Both the position numbers and the translations under genes were made by a program. Positions 50,841 through 59,306 of a DNA stretch of 64,000 nucleotides are shown here, one piece after another (within the stretch, counting starts at the first letter, position 1; every line of letters starts with the position of its first letter). Source of the stretch: Archangium sp. (GTDB lineage Bacteria; Myxococcota; Myxococcia; Myxococcales; Myxococcaceae); assembly GCA_030681645.1 (NCBI GenBank), contig JAUXRX010000037.1:62001-126000 (forward strand), given 5' to 3'. The notes beneath the pieces are model-generated. The model saw nothing but the letters and a program-made list of their open reading frames with translations, searched no databases and was not told the origin of the DNA.

Positions 50841-51583
50841 TGAAGACCTCACTCACGCTCGCCTGCGCGCTGGTGGCCTCGGTCGCCTCGGCCCAGGAAC
50901 ACTTCGAGCTGTCCGGCAGCAAGAAGCGGCTCGAGTCGCCGCGCTCGATGTACTTCGAGGCCAAGCTCTCGCCCTACACGCCGCTGCTCGATCGCCCGTT
51001 CATGGATCTGCCCGAGGAGCAGCGCCCCTACTACGCCGTGTTCGGCGGGGGGGCGATGCTGCTGGGCGAGATCGAGTTCGACTACCAGTTCTTCCAGAAG
51101 TTCGGCTCGCTCGCCGGTGGCCTGTCGGTCGGCTACTCCGAGAAGTTCGGCCTCTCCATCGACGCCGTCAGTGGTCAGCGCGTCGACCAGAGCACCGGGC
51201 TGCGCATCGTCCCCATCAAGGCGCTGCTGGTGTACCGCTTCGACTGGGCCAAGGAAAAGTTCCACGTCCCCCTCGTCCCCTACGTGAAGGCGGCCTTCGT
51301 GGTGATGCCGTGGTGGGTGGTCAACGGCGGCAGCGTCGAGCTCAGCGGCATCCAGCGGGGGGAAGGCGTCAAGTTCGGCCTCTCGGGTGTGCTCGGCCTC
51401 GCCCTCGAGCTCGACTTCCTCGACAACCGCCTCGCGCGTGACTTCGACAGCAGCGTCGGGGTCAACCACACCTACCTGTTCGCCGAAGGCACGCTCCAGG
51501 AAATGAACCTCTTCGCGGCCACCGCCCGGGCCATCGACCTGAGCTCCGCGCACTTCATGTTCGGTCTGGGCTTCGAGTTCTGA
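50840..51583 (+). CDS. Outer-membrane beta-barrel protein (MXAN_2562-like)
   Basis: A 247-residue exported protein: signal MKTSLTLACALVASVASAQ, then a barrel with amphipathic strands (ESPRSMYFEAKLSPYTPLLD, YYAVFGGGAMLLGEIEFDYQFF, GGLSVGYSEKFGLS) and a C-terminal aromatic end (HFMFGLGFEF), the outer-membrane insertion signal. A good ribosome-binding site (AAGGAGG) lies upstream, and the ATG overlaps the previous stop (TGATG). It is predicted to be functionally linked with the MYXO-CTERM protein. Confidence 0.82.
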   Translation: MKTSLTLACALVASVASAQEHFELSGSKKRLESPRSMYFEAKLSPYTPLLDRPFMDLPEEQRPYYAVFGGGAMLLGEIEFDYQFFQKFGSLAGGLSVGYSEKFGLSIDAVSGQRVDQSTGLRIVPIKALLVYRFDWAKEKFHVPLVPYVKAAFVVMPWWVVNGGSVELSGIQRGEGVKFGLSGVLGLALELDFLDNRLARDFDSSVGVNHTYLFAEGTLQEMNLFAATARAIDLSSAHFMFGLGFEF

Positions 51584-53274
51584 AAGGCAGCCTCGCGGTC
51601 GCCCTGCTGTTCGCGCTGACCGGCTGCGTCCGGCCGGTGCGGGTGGAGACGCGGGAGACGCCCGTCGAGACCGGCCTCGAGGTGCCCTTCGTCGCCGAGG
51701 GCGAGCGCCGCTGGGACTTCGGCGATCAGTCGCCTGCAGTCACCGCGAGGCAGACCACCCACGCGTTTTCCCGCGCCGGCCGCTACGTGGTGCGCAGCTA
51801 CGAGGGCGAGTCGCTGCGGGAGCAGGTCACCCTCGTCGTCTCGCCCCGGGCCGCGTTCCACCTGGTGCCGCCCGACGCGCGCTTCGCGGTGATCGCGCGG
51901 GGCCTCGAGGACTTCGCGCCCGCCGTCGACTTCGGGGAGCGCCTCGCCGGGCCTGAGTCGACCCAGTCGTGGCTCGACGGCGCGCCGTTGCTCGGCTGGG
52001 CCTTTGAGCAGGCGAGTGCGGGCAACGGCGGGCTCGTCGACGCGCGCGAAGGGCTCGCCACGTTCGCGTGGGAAGACGCCGACGACACCAGGCTCAGCGT
52101 GGTGGGCATCACCGACGGGCCGGGCGCCCTCGCCGCGCTGAAGGCGTGGCTCGTCGAGCACGGCTGGGCGGCGCTCAGCCCGGTGCAGGGTCTGTGGCGC
52201 TACGAGCAGGAGACCCGTGCGCTCGATGTCTTCGTCGATCGCGGAGCCCTCTACGCCGTCGACGCCCCGCTCACGCACCGGCTCCCCGGAGCGCAGGCGC
52301 GCATCGCCGCGGCGCCGGCGCGCGGGCTGGAGTCGGATGGCGCGGTGGCCTCCGCCCTCGATCAGCTCCCCAGCGGAGGCCTGGTCCTCTTCTCCCGCGC
52401 GCCTGAGGCGCTGAGCTGGCGCTTCGTCACGGCCGCGGTCCGCATCGCGGGAGACGAGGCGCGGCTCGAGGGCCGGCTCCATGGGCCTGCGCCGCTCTGG
52501 GCCGCGCAGCCCTCGCTGCCCGGAACACGCCTGCTCTCGCACGCACCCGAAGGGCCGGTGCTGGTGGCGGCCGCGAGCCTTCCCCCGTCGGAGCTGGCGG
52601 CGCTGTGGCTCGGCGCTCCCGGCACCCCGCGGCGCAAGCAGCTCGAGCTCGAGCTCCTCGCCCAGGGCACCGACGTCGAGCGCGCCGTGGCGGCGTTCGC
52701 CGGGGTGTTCGAGCTCTGTGTGTACGCCGACGTGCCCGGCTTCGTGCGCACCACGCTGCAGGCGGGCGGGCGGCCACAACCGCAGGGCACCGTGCTCTTC
52801 GAGGCGCCGGTGGTCTCAGCCGAGCCGATCGAGGCGCTCGCCGACGCCATGGCCCGCCGCTGGGAACTCACCCTCACCAAGACGCGCGACAAGCAGCTGC
52901 GGCTCTGGCGTGGCCCGGCGTTCGGTCGCCCGCTCGAGGCCGCGCTCACCGAGAAGTCGCTCTTCGCGAAGGCCGGCTCGGCGGTGGACGGGCGCGAGCC
53001 GGTCGACCTCAACCAGGTGCTCTCTTCGCGCTTCGACGGCGCGTTCACGCCCGGGCACGTGTCCATCTACCTCGACGTCGGGCAGCTGCGGCGCGAGCTG
53101 CTGCAGCCCCGCCTGATGCCGGACGTCGATCCCCGCAGGCAGCTCACCGCGCAGGCGTTGGCGGTGACGCTGCTCGATCGGCTCTCGCAGCTCGACTCGG
53201 CGCTGTTCGACCTCTCGCCCGCCCCGGAGGGCGCGACGATCCAGGCCGTGCTGCGGTTGCGACCGAGGGAGTAG
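51580..53274 (+). CDS. Lipoprotein with PKD-like domain, function unknown
   Basis: About 564 residues if read from CTG 51580. That start gives KGSLAVALLFALTGCV, a clean lipoprotein signal and lipobox (LTGC). The first GTG (51637) would lose the signal. A PKD-like segment (WDFGDQSP...TTHAFSRAGRYVVRSY) occupies about residues 43-80. The rest has repeated hydrophobic strand-helix units (for example FAVIARGLEDFAPAVDFGERL) resembling no family I recognise. It is coupled to the barrel gene by overlap (CTGA) and probably acts at the outer membrane. Confidence 0.68.
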   Translation: MKGSLAVALLFALTGCVRPVRVETRETPVETGLEVPFVAEGERRWDFGDQSPAVTARQTTHAFSRAGRYVVRSYEGESLREQVTLVVSPRAAFHLVPPDARFAVIARGLEDFAPAVDFGERLAGPESTQSWLDGAPLLGWAFEQASAGNGGLVDAREGLATFAWEDADDTRLSVVGITDGPGALAALKAWLVEHGWAALSPVQGLWRYEQETRALDVFVDRGALYAVDAPLTHRLPGAQARIAAAPARGLESDGAVASALDQLPSGGLVLFSRAPEALSWRFVTAAVRIAGDEARLEGRLHGPAPLWAAQPSLPGTRLLSHAPEGPVLVAAASLPPSELAALWLGAPGTPRRKQLELELLAQGTDVERAVAAFAGVFELCVYADVPGFVRTTLQAGGRPQPQGTVLFEAPVVSAEPIEALADAMARRWELTLTKTRDKQLRLWRGPAFGRPLEAALTEKSLFAKAGSAVDGREPVDLNQVLSSRFDGAFTPGHVSIYLDVGQLRRELLQPRLMPDVDPRRQLTAQALAVTLLDRLSQLDSALFDLSPAPEGATIQAVLRLRPRE

Positions 53275-53472
53275 CGGGCGGGAAGGGTCTTCTCGGCGTG
53301 AGCATCACTGTTGCCTCACGAGGCAGCATGGCTGACGCAGCTGAAAGAGACGCCCTGGGACCACGTCATGTGCGGATCCTCGTCGCACAGCCGGGGTGCA
53401 TGCCCGTACGAGCTGTGGGCAAACCCTGATTCACTCCACCTCTCCCGGCTTTTCCCTCTGGGGATGAACTGC

Positions 53473-55092
53473 TCAGCCCTGCTTCGGCCTGCGCGTCGGC
53501 CGCGGCGCCGGAGTCGGTCTCGGCGGCGGCTCGGGCTCGACATCGGGCTCGACCGCGTCGGGATCGGCGACGTCCGGCTCGACGACGTCAGGATCCAGCT
53601 CAGGGATCACTTCGGGCTCTTCCGGCGCGATCTCAGGATCCGGAATCGTCGTCGGCACTTCGATCGGCGGCGTCTCGGCTGACCCCGACGAGGCGGCCTT
53701 CATGATCAACCCGCAGGTGCAGCAGCCCCCCGCGAGGAACATCAAGCCGATCACGATGGCGACCCACTTGAGCGCCGAGGACCCCTGCTGCGGCTGCGCG
53801 GGTGGCTGAGTCGCCTGCCGCTGCACGGGCGGCTGGCTCACCTGCAACGGAGCCTGCGCGACGGGCAGGCCCGTGTTCGCCGCGCCCGTCGACGGCACCA
53901 CCCACCCACTCTGCGCGGGCGGGAGGCTCTGCTGCGCCTGCGCGACGGGGACGCCTGTGTTCGCAGACCCGCTCGAGGGCACCACCCACCCGCCGCCACT
54001 CTGGGCCTGGGGCTGCGGGGTGGCCTGGGGCGGAGGCGCCGAAGGCCTGGGGGCGGGCGTGTGCGTCTTGTCCAGCCCCGGCGTGGCCGGAATGAACGCC
54101 GGCTGCGAGCCGCTCTGCGACGGCAGGAACGCGGGCGTGCTCCCCGGCGGAGGCAACCCCAGGGCCGAGCGCAGCGCCTCGGCGAACTCCTGGGCCGACT
54201 GCCAGCGCTGGTGCGGCTCCTTGGCCAGCCCCACCATCACCACCTGGGCGAGGGGCAGGGGAACGTTCGGCGCGATCTGGTTGAGCGGCGCCGCCTGCTC
54301 GGTGCGCACCTTGACGATCAGGTGCGCGTAGCTCTCGGCGTCGAAGGGCAGCTGCCCCGAGAGCAGCTCGTACAGCATCGCCGACACCGAGTAGACGTCG
54401 GCCCGCGCGTCGACGCTGCGCGCGTCGAAGAACTGCTCGGGCGCCATGTACGAGGGCGTGCCCATGGCCACGCCCGTCATGGTGAGGCCCGAGGTGCCCG
54501 CGTCGCCGTGCATCTTCGAGATGCCGAAGTCGAGCAGCTTGACGAAGTCGCGCTCGGTGCCGCGCTCGTCGCGCCGCCGCACCACGAAGACGTTCGCCGG
54601 CTTCATGTCGCGGTGCACGATGCCCTTGGCGTGCGCGGCCGAGAGCGCCTCGAGCGCCTGCAGCACCACCATCACCAGCCGCAGGTGCGGCAGCGGCCCC
54701 TGCTGCGCGGCCAGTTCCTTGAGGTCGAGCCCGTCGAGGAACTCGAGCGCGAGGAAGGCCTGGCCGTCAGCGGCGAGCCCTGCGTCCATCACCCGCACGA
54801 TGTGTTCGCTGCCCACCGACGCGGCCGCGCGGGCCTCGCGCAGGAAGCGCTCGAGCATCTGCTGATCGGCGCCGAGGCTGCGCTTGAGCAGCTTGAGGGC
54901 CACCGTGGCGTCGGTGTGAACGTGCTTCGCCAGGTAGACCGACCCGAAGCCGCCGGCGCCGAGCAGCCGCTCGACCTGGTACCGATCGACGCGCGTCCCG
55001 ATCACGCCGGGCTGCTGCATCGACTCGCCCGTCACCGGACACTTCGGGGCTCCGGGCGGGTGTTCTCTCCCGCAGTGCTGGCAGGCGTTCAT
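53473..55092 (-). CDS. Ser/Thr protein kinase with N-terminal zinc ribbon and membrane helix
   Basis: A 539-residue kinase. Its N-terminus has CQHCG...CP (Cys 4, 7 and 18), an incomplete zinc-ribbon-like knuckle. The kinase domain (about 38-300) has LGAGGFGSVYLA, VALKLLK, HRDMKPANVFV, DFGISKM and MAPEQFF, so it should be active. A Pro/Gln-rich linker holds two copies of SGWVVPS-type motifs. One membrane helix (about 446-467, WVAIVIGLMFLAGGCCTCGLIM) follows, then an acidic Pro/Glu/Asp tail outside the cytoplasm. Start ATG 55092 is used. It is divergent from the mannosyltransferase. Confidence 0.9.
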   Translation of the reverse strand: MNACQHCGREHPPGAPKCPVTGESMQQPGVIGTRVDRYQVERLLGAGGFGSVYLAKHVHTDATVALKLLKRSLGADQQMLERFLREARAAASVGSEHIVRVMDAGLAADGQAFLALEFLDGLDLKELAAQQGPLPHLRLVMVVLQALEALSAAHAKGIVHRDMKPANVFVVRRRDERGTERDFVKLLDFGISKMHGDAGTSGLTMTGVAMGTPSYMAPEQFFDARSVDARADVYSVSAMLYELLSGQLPFDAESYAHLIVKVRTEQAAPLNQIAPNVPLPLAQVVMVGLAKEPHQRWQSAQEFAEALRSALGLPPPGSTPAFLPSQSGSQPAFIPATPGLDKTHTPAPRPSAPPPQATPQPQAQSGGGWVVPSSGSANTGVPVAQAQQSLPPAQSGWVVPSTGAANTGLPVAQAPLQVSQPPVQRQATQPPAQPQQGSSALKWVAIVIGLMFLAGGCCTCGLIMKAASSGSAETPPIEVPTTIPDPEIAPEEPEVIPELDPDVVEPDVADPDAVEPDVEPEPPPRPTPAPRPTRRPKQG

Positions 55093-55148
55093 CCACCCGC
55101 AGTTGTAGCCGTTCACCCGGCGGAACCGCGTGCTATTCGTGCGCGCCC

Positions 55149-56771
55149 GTGACGTCGTCTCCGCCCGCCCAGCAGCCCCGAACACCCTGGGCGGAGATCG
55201 CCATCGCCGCGCTCCCGGCCGCGCTGCACGCGGTGGTGCTGCTGGGCCGCCTGCACCCCGACGAGCTCTTCCAATCGCTCGAGGTCGCCCTCAACCGCAC
55301 CTACGGCTTCGGCGTCGTCCCCTGGGAATGGCAGGTGCCGCCCAACGCCGCCACCGCCACCCAGCCGTGGGGCATTCGCAACCACGCGGTGCCGATGCTG
55401 CTCTCGCTGCTCTTCAGGGCGGGCGACGTGGTGGGGCTCAGCTCGGTCTACGCGCGGCGGATCCTCGCGGAGGTGCCGCAGTTCCTCCTCCACGTGGCGA
55501 TGCTCGGCGCGGTCTGGCGGCTGCTCGCGCGCCGGGTGAACACGCCGCTCGCGCACCTGGGGCTCTGGTTGGTGGCGCTCTACGGCCCGCTGGTCTGGTT
55601 CGCCGGGCGCACCATGTCGGAATCCTTCTCCACCGCCTTCCTCGTCTGGGGCCTCGAGCGGCTCGATGCCGACGACGCCCCTCGGCTCCGCTCGGGACAG
55701 GCTGGGCCCGGCTGGTGGGCCTGGGGCGGGGCGCTGCTCGGCCTGGCGCAGGTGACGCGCTACGGGTCGGCGGCGGTGATCATTCCCGCGATGCTGTGGC
55801 TGCTGGTGGCGAAGCGCTTCCGCACCTTCGCCTTCGCCACCGCGGGTGGCCTCGTCATCGCGTTCGGCCTGGGCCTGCTCGACAAGCTCACCTGGGGCGA
55901 GTGGTTCCACTCGCTCATCCACTACGTGCGCTTCAACGTCGTCTCGGGCGCGGCGGCGGCGCAGTTCGGCCAGCAGCCCTGGTGGACCTACCTGCCGCGC
56001 CTGTTGCTCGCGCCTTTCGCCTTCGTGGGGCTCTTCTTCGCGGTGCGGCGCGATCGTTGGCTCAGGCCGGGCGTGGGGCTGCTGCTGGCCGCGGCCGTGC
56101 TCGCGGCGATCCCGCTGCTCCTGGCCGCCCATTTCCCCAGGCTCGTCACCCTCGCTCCATGGTTCGGCCTGCTGGCGGGCTGCGCGCTGGGGTTCCTGCT
56201 GCTCGAGCGCGACACGAAGCAGCCCTCGCTCTTCATCGCCGCGGCGCTCGGCTACGTGTTCATCCTCTCCGCCACCGCGCACAAGGAAGACCGCTTCCTC
56301 TATCCGGCGCTCATCCTCCTCAGCGTGGCGGCGGCGCCGGGCTTCGTCACCTGGGTGGGCGAGGCGTGGTCGAAGGGCACCGCGCGCAGGGCCGTGGTCG
56401 GCGTGATCGCAGCGTCCGGCGTCGCGTTCTTCGTCTTCCCCTCGCCCTACGACGTGCAGCGCAAGGAACAGTTCCAGCTCGCCGCCCGGGCCAGCCGCGG
56501 CGTCACCGGCATGGTGATCATGAACGAGGGCATGTGGGGCTCGCCGGGCTACTTCTACCTGGGCGCCAACGTGCCCTGGTGCCCCTGCGATTTCCCCCAC
56601 GACGGCTGCTTCCAGTTCGCCACCCGCGACCCCCGCTTCAACCGCGGGCTCTACTGGAGCAACGGCAGCGAAGCCGAGAAGCCCCGCGACGCGCAGGCCA
56701 GGGCCGCCTTCGAGAGCGCCGGCTTCCGCTTCGTCGAGCAGCGCGGGCAGGCGTCGTTGTTCGAGCGCTGA
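55149..56771 (+). CDS. GT22-like (Alg9/GPI-type) membrane mannosyltransferase
   Basis: A 540-residue polytopic membrane protein. HPDELFQSLE in the first loop and HKEDRFLYPAL in a later loop are the hallmarks of the GT22 family, which uses polyprenyl-linked sugars. About ten hydrophobic segments are seen, and the C-terminal 100 residues are extracytoplasmic with several Cys. It may act in surface polysaccharide or glycoprotein synthesis. Residues about 177-187 (PRLRSGQAGPG) derive from an interspersed repeat in frame. The start is GTG 55149. Confidence 0.82.
   Translation: MTSSPPAQQPRTPWAEIAIAALPAALHAVVLLGRLHPDELFQSLEVALNRTYGFGVVPWEWQVPPNAATATQPWGIRNHAVPMLLSLLFRAGDVVGLSSVYARRILAEVPQFLLHVAMLGAVWRLLARRVNTPLAHLGLWLVALYGPLVWFAGRTMSESFSTAFLVWGLERLDADDAPRLRSGQAGPGWWAWGGALLGLAQVTRYGSAAVIIPAMLWLLVAKRFRTFAFATAGGLVIAFGLGLLDKLTWGEWFHSLIHYVRFNVVSGAAAAQFGQQPWWTYLPRLLLAPFAFVGLFFAVRRDRWLRPGVGLLLAAAVLAAIPLLLAAHFPRLVTLAPWFGLLAGCALGFLLLERDTKQPSLFIAAALGYVFILSATAHKEDRFLYPALILLSVAAAPGFVTWVGEAWSKGTARRAVVGVIAASGVAFFVFPSPYDVQRKEQFQLAARASRGVTGMVIMNEGMWGSPGYFYLGANVPWCPCDFPHDGCFQFATRDPRFNRGLYWSNGSEAEKPRDAQARAAFESAGFRFVEQRGQASLFER
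55678..55711. repeat. Palindromic repeat fragment inside the mannosyltransferase gene
   Basis: CCCCTCGGCTCCGCTCGGGA continues with CAGGCTGGGCCCGG and resembles the 42243-42316 repeat. It is in frame and inserts APRLRSGQAGPG between membrane segments. Confidence 0.65.
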
Positions 56772-56778
56772 GTTTTCG

Positions 56779-56819
56779 GAAAAAGAAAATCCCCGTCGTG
56801 GCCGAAGCCGACGACGGGG
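56779..56819 (-). terminator. Rho-independent terminator after the SRP RNA
   Basis: CCCCGTCGT (56791-56799) and ACGACGGGG (56811-56819) form a perfect 9-base stem. Reading the minus strand it is followed by ATTTTCTTTTT, a classical terminator. It closes the serS-tRNA-tadA-ffs block. Confidence 0.88.
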
Positions 56820-56825
56820 ACTCTC

Positions 56826-56918
56826 AAAAGGGACGGCCAGGACACACGCGAAGTAACGCTACCGTTGCTTCCTTCCGGACCTGGCGGGGTTCACGGCCCC
56901 GCGTTGCCCTGACCAGAA
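56826..56918 (-). ncRNA. ffs: Signal recognition particle RNA (small bacterial 4.5S type)
   Basis: The minus strand carries the universally conserved apical loop GGTCCGGAAGGAAGCA (56866-56881), closed by a long hairpin. GGTCAGGGCAACGCG at the 5' side pairs with CGCGTGTGTCCTGGCC at the 3' side. It is the RNA scaffold of the particle (with Ffh) that delivers membrane proteins to the translocon. The ends are estimated from pairing and the following T-run. It is the last gene before the terminator and lies just downstream of tRNA-Ser(GGA). Confidence 0.93.
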
Positions 56919-56942
56919 GATCTTCATTCTACTCTCTTACTG

Positions 56943-57029
56943 CGGAGAGGGTGGGATTCGAACCCACGATACCCTTTCAGGTACACACGCTTTCCAGGCG
57001 TGCGCCTTCAGCCACTCGGCCACCTCTCC
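56943..57029 (-). tRNA. tRNA-Ser(GGA)
   Basis: An 87-base class II tRNA on the minus strand: acceptor GGAGAGG/CCTCTCC, anticodon loop CTGGAAA, long variable arm, T-loop GGTTCGAATCC and discriminator G. It reads UCC/UCU codons. CCA is not encoded. Confidence 0.95.
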
Positions 57030-57058
57030 AGGAAACGCCGCGCCGACGGCGAGGCAAG

Positions 57059-57145
57059 CGGAGAGCGTAGGATTCGAACCTACGGTACCGTTACCGGTAC
57101 GCCTGATTTCGAGTCAGGTGCCTTCGACCACTCGGCCAGCTCTCC
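57059..57145 (-). tRNA. tRNA-Ser(CGA)
   Basis: An 87-base class II tRNA: acceptor GGAGAGC/GCTCTCC, anticodon loop CTCGAAA, long variable arm, discriminator G. It reads UCG codons, expected to be heavily used in this GC-rich genome. Confidence 0.95.
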
Positions 57146-57151
57146 AACGAC

Positions 57152-57619
57152 CTATTCAGTTTTGGGTCCGCGCGCCCGAAGGCCCGCGAAGAAAATCTTG
57201 AGCGCCTGGCTGCACGCTTCACTCATCACGCCGCTCGTCACTTCGACCCGGTGGTTATGCCTCGGATCGACCGCCAGGTTGTAGAGAGAACCGACCGCCC
57301 CTGCTTTCGGGTCTGCCGCACCGAAGACCAGCCGCGTCACCCGCGACTGCACCAGCGCCCCGGCGCACATCGCGCAGGGTTCCAGCGTCACGTAGATGGT
57401 GACGCCCGAGAGGCGCCACGCACCGACGGCCTGCGCGGCCTCGCGCATGGCGTTGAACTCGGCGTGGGAGAAGGGGTCCTTGTCGATCTCGCGCCGGTTG
57501 TAGCCGCGCCCGATGATCTGACCGTCTTTGACTGCGACCGCCCCGACCGGCACCTCGCCCAGACCTGCTGCGGTGGCCGCCAGCTTCAGCGCCTCTGCCA
57601 TGAAGTCATCGTCGGTCAT
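57152..57619 (-). CDS. tadA: tRNA-specific adenosine deaminase TadA
   Basis: A 155-residue enzyme that converts A34 to inosine in tRNA-Arg(ACG). Zinc and catalytic residues are intact: SHAEF (H52, E54) and TLEPCAMC (C82, C85). The length is normal. It sits between tRNA-Arg(ACG), its expected substrate, and tRNA-Ser(CGA), all on the minus strand, so enzyme and substrate are probably made from one transcript. ATG 57619 matches the family N-terminus. Confidence 0.95.
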   Translation of the reverse strand: MTDDDFMAEALKLAATAAGLGEVPVGAVAVKDGQIIGRGYNRREIDKDPFSHAEFNAMREAAQAVGAWRLSGVTIYVTLEPCAMCAGALVQSRVTRLVFGAADPKAGAVGSLYNLAVDPRHNHRVEVTSGVMSEACSQALKIFFAGLRARGPKTE

Positions 57620-57628
57620 GGTTGATTG

Positions 57629-57702
57629 CGCTCCGTGAGGGATTCGAACCCCCGGCCTTTGGATTCGTAGTCCAACGCTCTATCCAGCTGAGCTAACGGA
57701 GC
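57629..57702 (-). tRNA. tRNA-Arg(ACG)
   Basis: A 74-base tRNA: acceptor GCTCCGT/ACGGAGC, anticodon loop CTACGAA, T-loop GGTTCGAATCC, discriminator G. After deamination by TadA the ICG anticodon reads CGU, CGC and CGA. Confidence 0.95.
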
Positions 57703-57726
57703 TTTTCATCAACAAAACCGACTTTG

Positions 57727-57813
57727 CGGAGTGAGAGGGATTCGAACCCTCGATACACTTTCGCGTATACAGGTTTAGCAAACCTGCGCCTTCAGCCGCT
57801 CGGCCATCACTCC
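57727..57813 (-). tRNA. tRNA-Ser(GCT)
   Basis: An 87-base class II tRNA: acceptor GGAGTGA/TCACTCC, anticodon loop TTGCTAA, long variable arm, discriminator G. It reads AGC/AGU codons. Confidence 0.95.
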
Positions 57814-57854
57814 ACAGCGAATGACGAGACGTCCTGTCAAAGAACTGCTTCCTA

Positions 57855-57941
57855 CGGAACAGGTAGGATTCGAACCTACGAACGCCTTTCAGCGTCTGCG
57901 GTTTTCAAGACCGCCGCCTTCAGCCGCTCGGCCACTGTTCC
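57855..57941 (-). tRNA. tRNA-Ser(TGA)
   Basis: An 87-base class II tRNA: acceptor GGAACAG/CTGTTCC, anticodon loop CTTGAAA, long variable arm, discriminator G. It reads UCA and probably UCG codons. Confidence 0.95.
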
Positions 57942-57959
57942 TGACTGCGTGGACCGACG

Positions 57960-57989
57960 CCCCTGACACCAACTCCCGACCGTCAGGGG
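57960..57989 (-). other. Hairpin between serS and the first tRNA-Ser
   Basis: CCCCTGAC (57960-57967) pairs with GTCAGGGG (57982-57989) around a 14-base loop. It could be a processing site for the tRNA transcript or a partial terminator. No T-run follows. Confidence 0.4.
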
Positions 57990-58031
57990 GCCGCTCCAGT
58001 ACAGCAAGCCCTTCGTGACTGCAAAGGGTTT

Positions 58032-59297
58032 TCAGATCGCCACCAGCTCCTTGATTCCGCCCATGTACGGCCAGAGCACCTCGGGGAGCCCGACCGAGCC
58101 GTCTTCACGCTGATAGTTCTCGAGGATCGCCACCACCGTGCGCCCCACGGCCAGGCCTGAGCCGTTGAGGGTGTGCACCAGCTGGGGCTTCTCGCCGGGG
58201 GCAGGCCGGTAGCGAATCTTCGCCCGCCGCGCCTGGAAGTCGCTGAAGTTCGAGCACGAGCTGATTTCCCGGAACGCGTTCTGCCCCGGCAGCCAGACCT
58301 CGAGGTCGAAGGTCTTCTGCGAGGCGAAGCCCATGTCGCCGGTGCACAAGAGCGAGCGGCGGTGATGCAGCCCCAGCTTCTGGAGGATGTTCTCCGCGTC
58401 GGCGACCAGCGAGTCGAGCTCCTCGAGCGAGGTGGCGGGGTGGGCGAACTTGACGATCTCCACCTTGTGGAACTGGTGCATGCGAATGAGGCCGCGGGTG
58501 TCCTTGCCGGCGCTGCCCGCCTCGGCCCGGAAGCAGGGCGAGAAGGCCACGTACTTCACCGGCAGCGGCCCCTCGAGGATCTCGTCGGCGTGGAAGTTGG
58601 TGACGGGCACCTCGGCCGTGGGAATGAGGAACAGCTCACGCCCCGTGACCGTGCGAAACGCGTCTTCCTCGAACTTGGGCAGCTGGCCCGTGCCCGTCAT
58701 CGACTCGCGCGACACCAGGTAGGGCGGCAACAGCTCGGTGTACCCGCGCTTCGTGTGCTCATCGATCATGAAGGCGACCAGCGCCCGCTCGAGCTTCGCC
58801 AGCGCGCCCTTGCTGAAGGCGAACCGCGGCCCTGACACCTTCACCCCGCGCTCGAAGTCGAGCAGGCCCAGCTTCTCGCCCAGCTCGAAGTGTTGCTTCG
58901 GGGTGAAGAGGAAGTTCGGCTTCTCGCCCCAGGTGTGCACCACCTGGTTGCCCTTCTCGTCGGCGCCCACCGGCACCGTCTGGTGCGGCACGTTGGGCAC
59001 CATCATCATCTGCGGCAACAGCTCGTCTTCGATCGCCTTGAGCTTCGCCTCCTGGTCCTTGATGACGACGCCCAGCTCCTTCATCGAGGCCTTGAGCTCG
59101 TCGGTGCGCCTGGCGGGGTCCTTCATCGCCTCCTGCACGCGGTTCTTCTCGGCCTGGTTCTTCTCCAGCTCGATGTTGAGCTTCTTGCGCTCGGCGAAGA
59201 GCTCCTGGAACCGCGAGAGGTCGAGGGTGCCCCCCCGGTCCTTCAAACGGGCCAGCACCACTTCGAAGTTCTTCGCGACTTCCTTCAGATCCAGCAC
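58032..59297 (-). CDS. serS: Seryl-tRNA synthetase
   Basis: A 421-residue class II synthetase: N-terminal coiled-coil arm (about 1-105) that grips the long variable arm of tRNA-Ser, then the catalytic domain with TAEVPVTNFHADEIL, FSPCFRAEAGSAGKDTRGLIRMHQFHKVE (motif 2) and NGSGLAVGRTVVAILENYQ (motif 3). GTG 59297 has AAGGAG upstream. It starts 9 bases after the large TPR gene and is followed by four serine tRNA genes, its substrates. Confidence 0.97.
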   Translation of the reverse strand: MLDLKEVAKNFEVVLARLKDRGGTLDLSRFQELFAERKKLNIELEKNQAEKNRVQEAMKDPARRTDELKASMKELGVVIKDQEAKLKAIEDELLPQMMMVPNVPHQTVPVGADEKGNQVVHTWGEKPNFLFTPKQHFELGEKLGLLDFERGVKVSGPRFAFSKGALAKLERALVAFMIDEHTKRGYTELLPPYLVSRESMTGTGQLPKFEEDAFRTVTGRELFLIPTAEVPVTNFHADEILEGPLPVKYVAFSPCFRAEAGSAGKDTRGLIRMHQFHKVEIVKFAHPATSLEELDSLVADAENILQKLGLHHRRSLLCTGDMGFASQKTFDLEVWLPGQNAFREISSCSNFSDFQARRAKIRYRPAPGEKPQLVHTLNGSGLAVGRTVVAILENYQREDGSVGLPEVLWPYMGGIKELVAI

Positions 59298-59306
59298 GAC
59301 GCTCCT

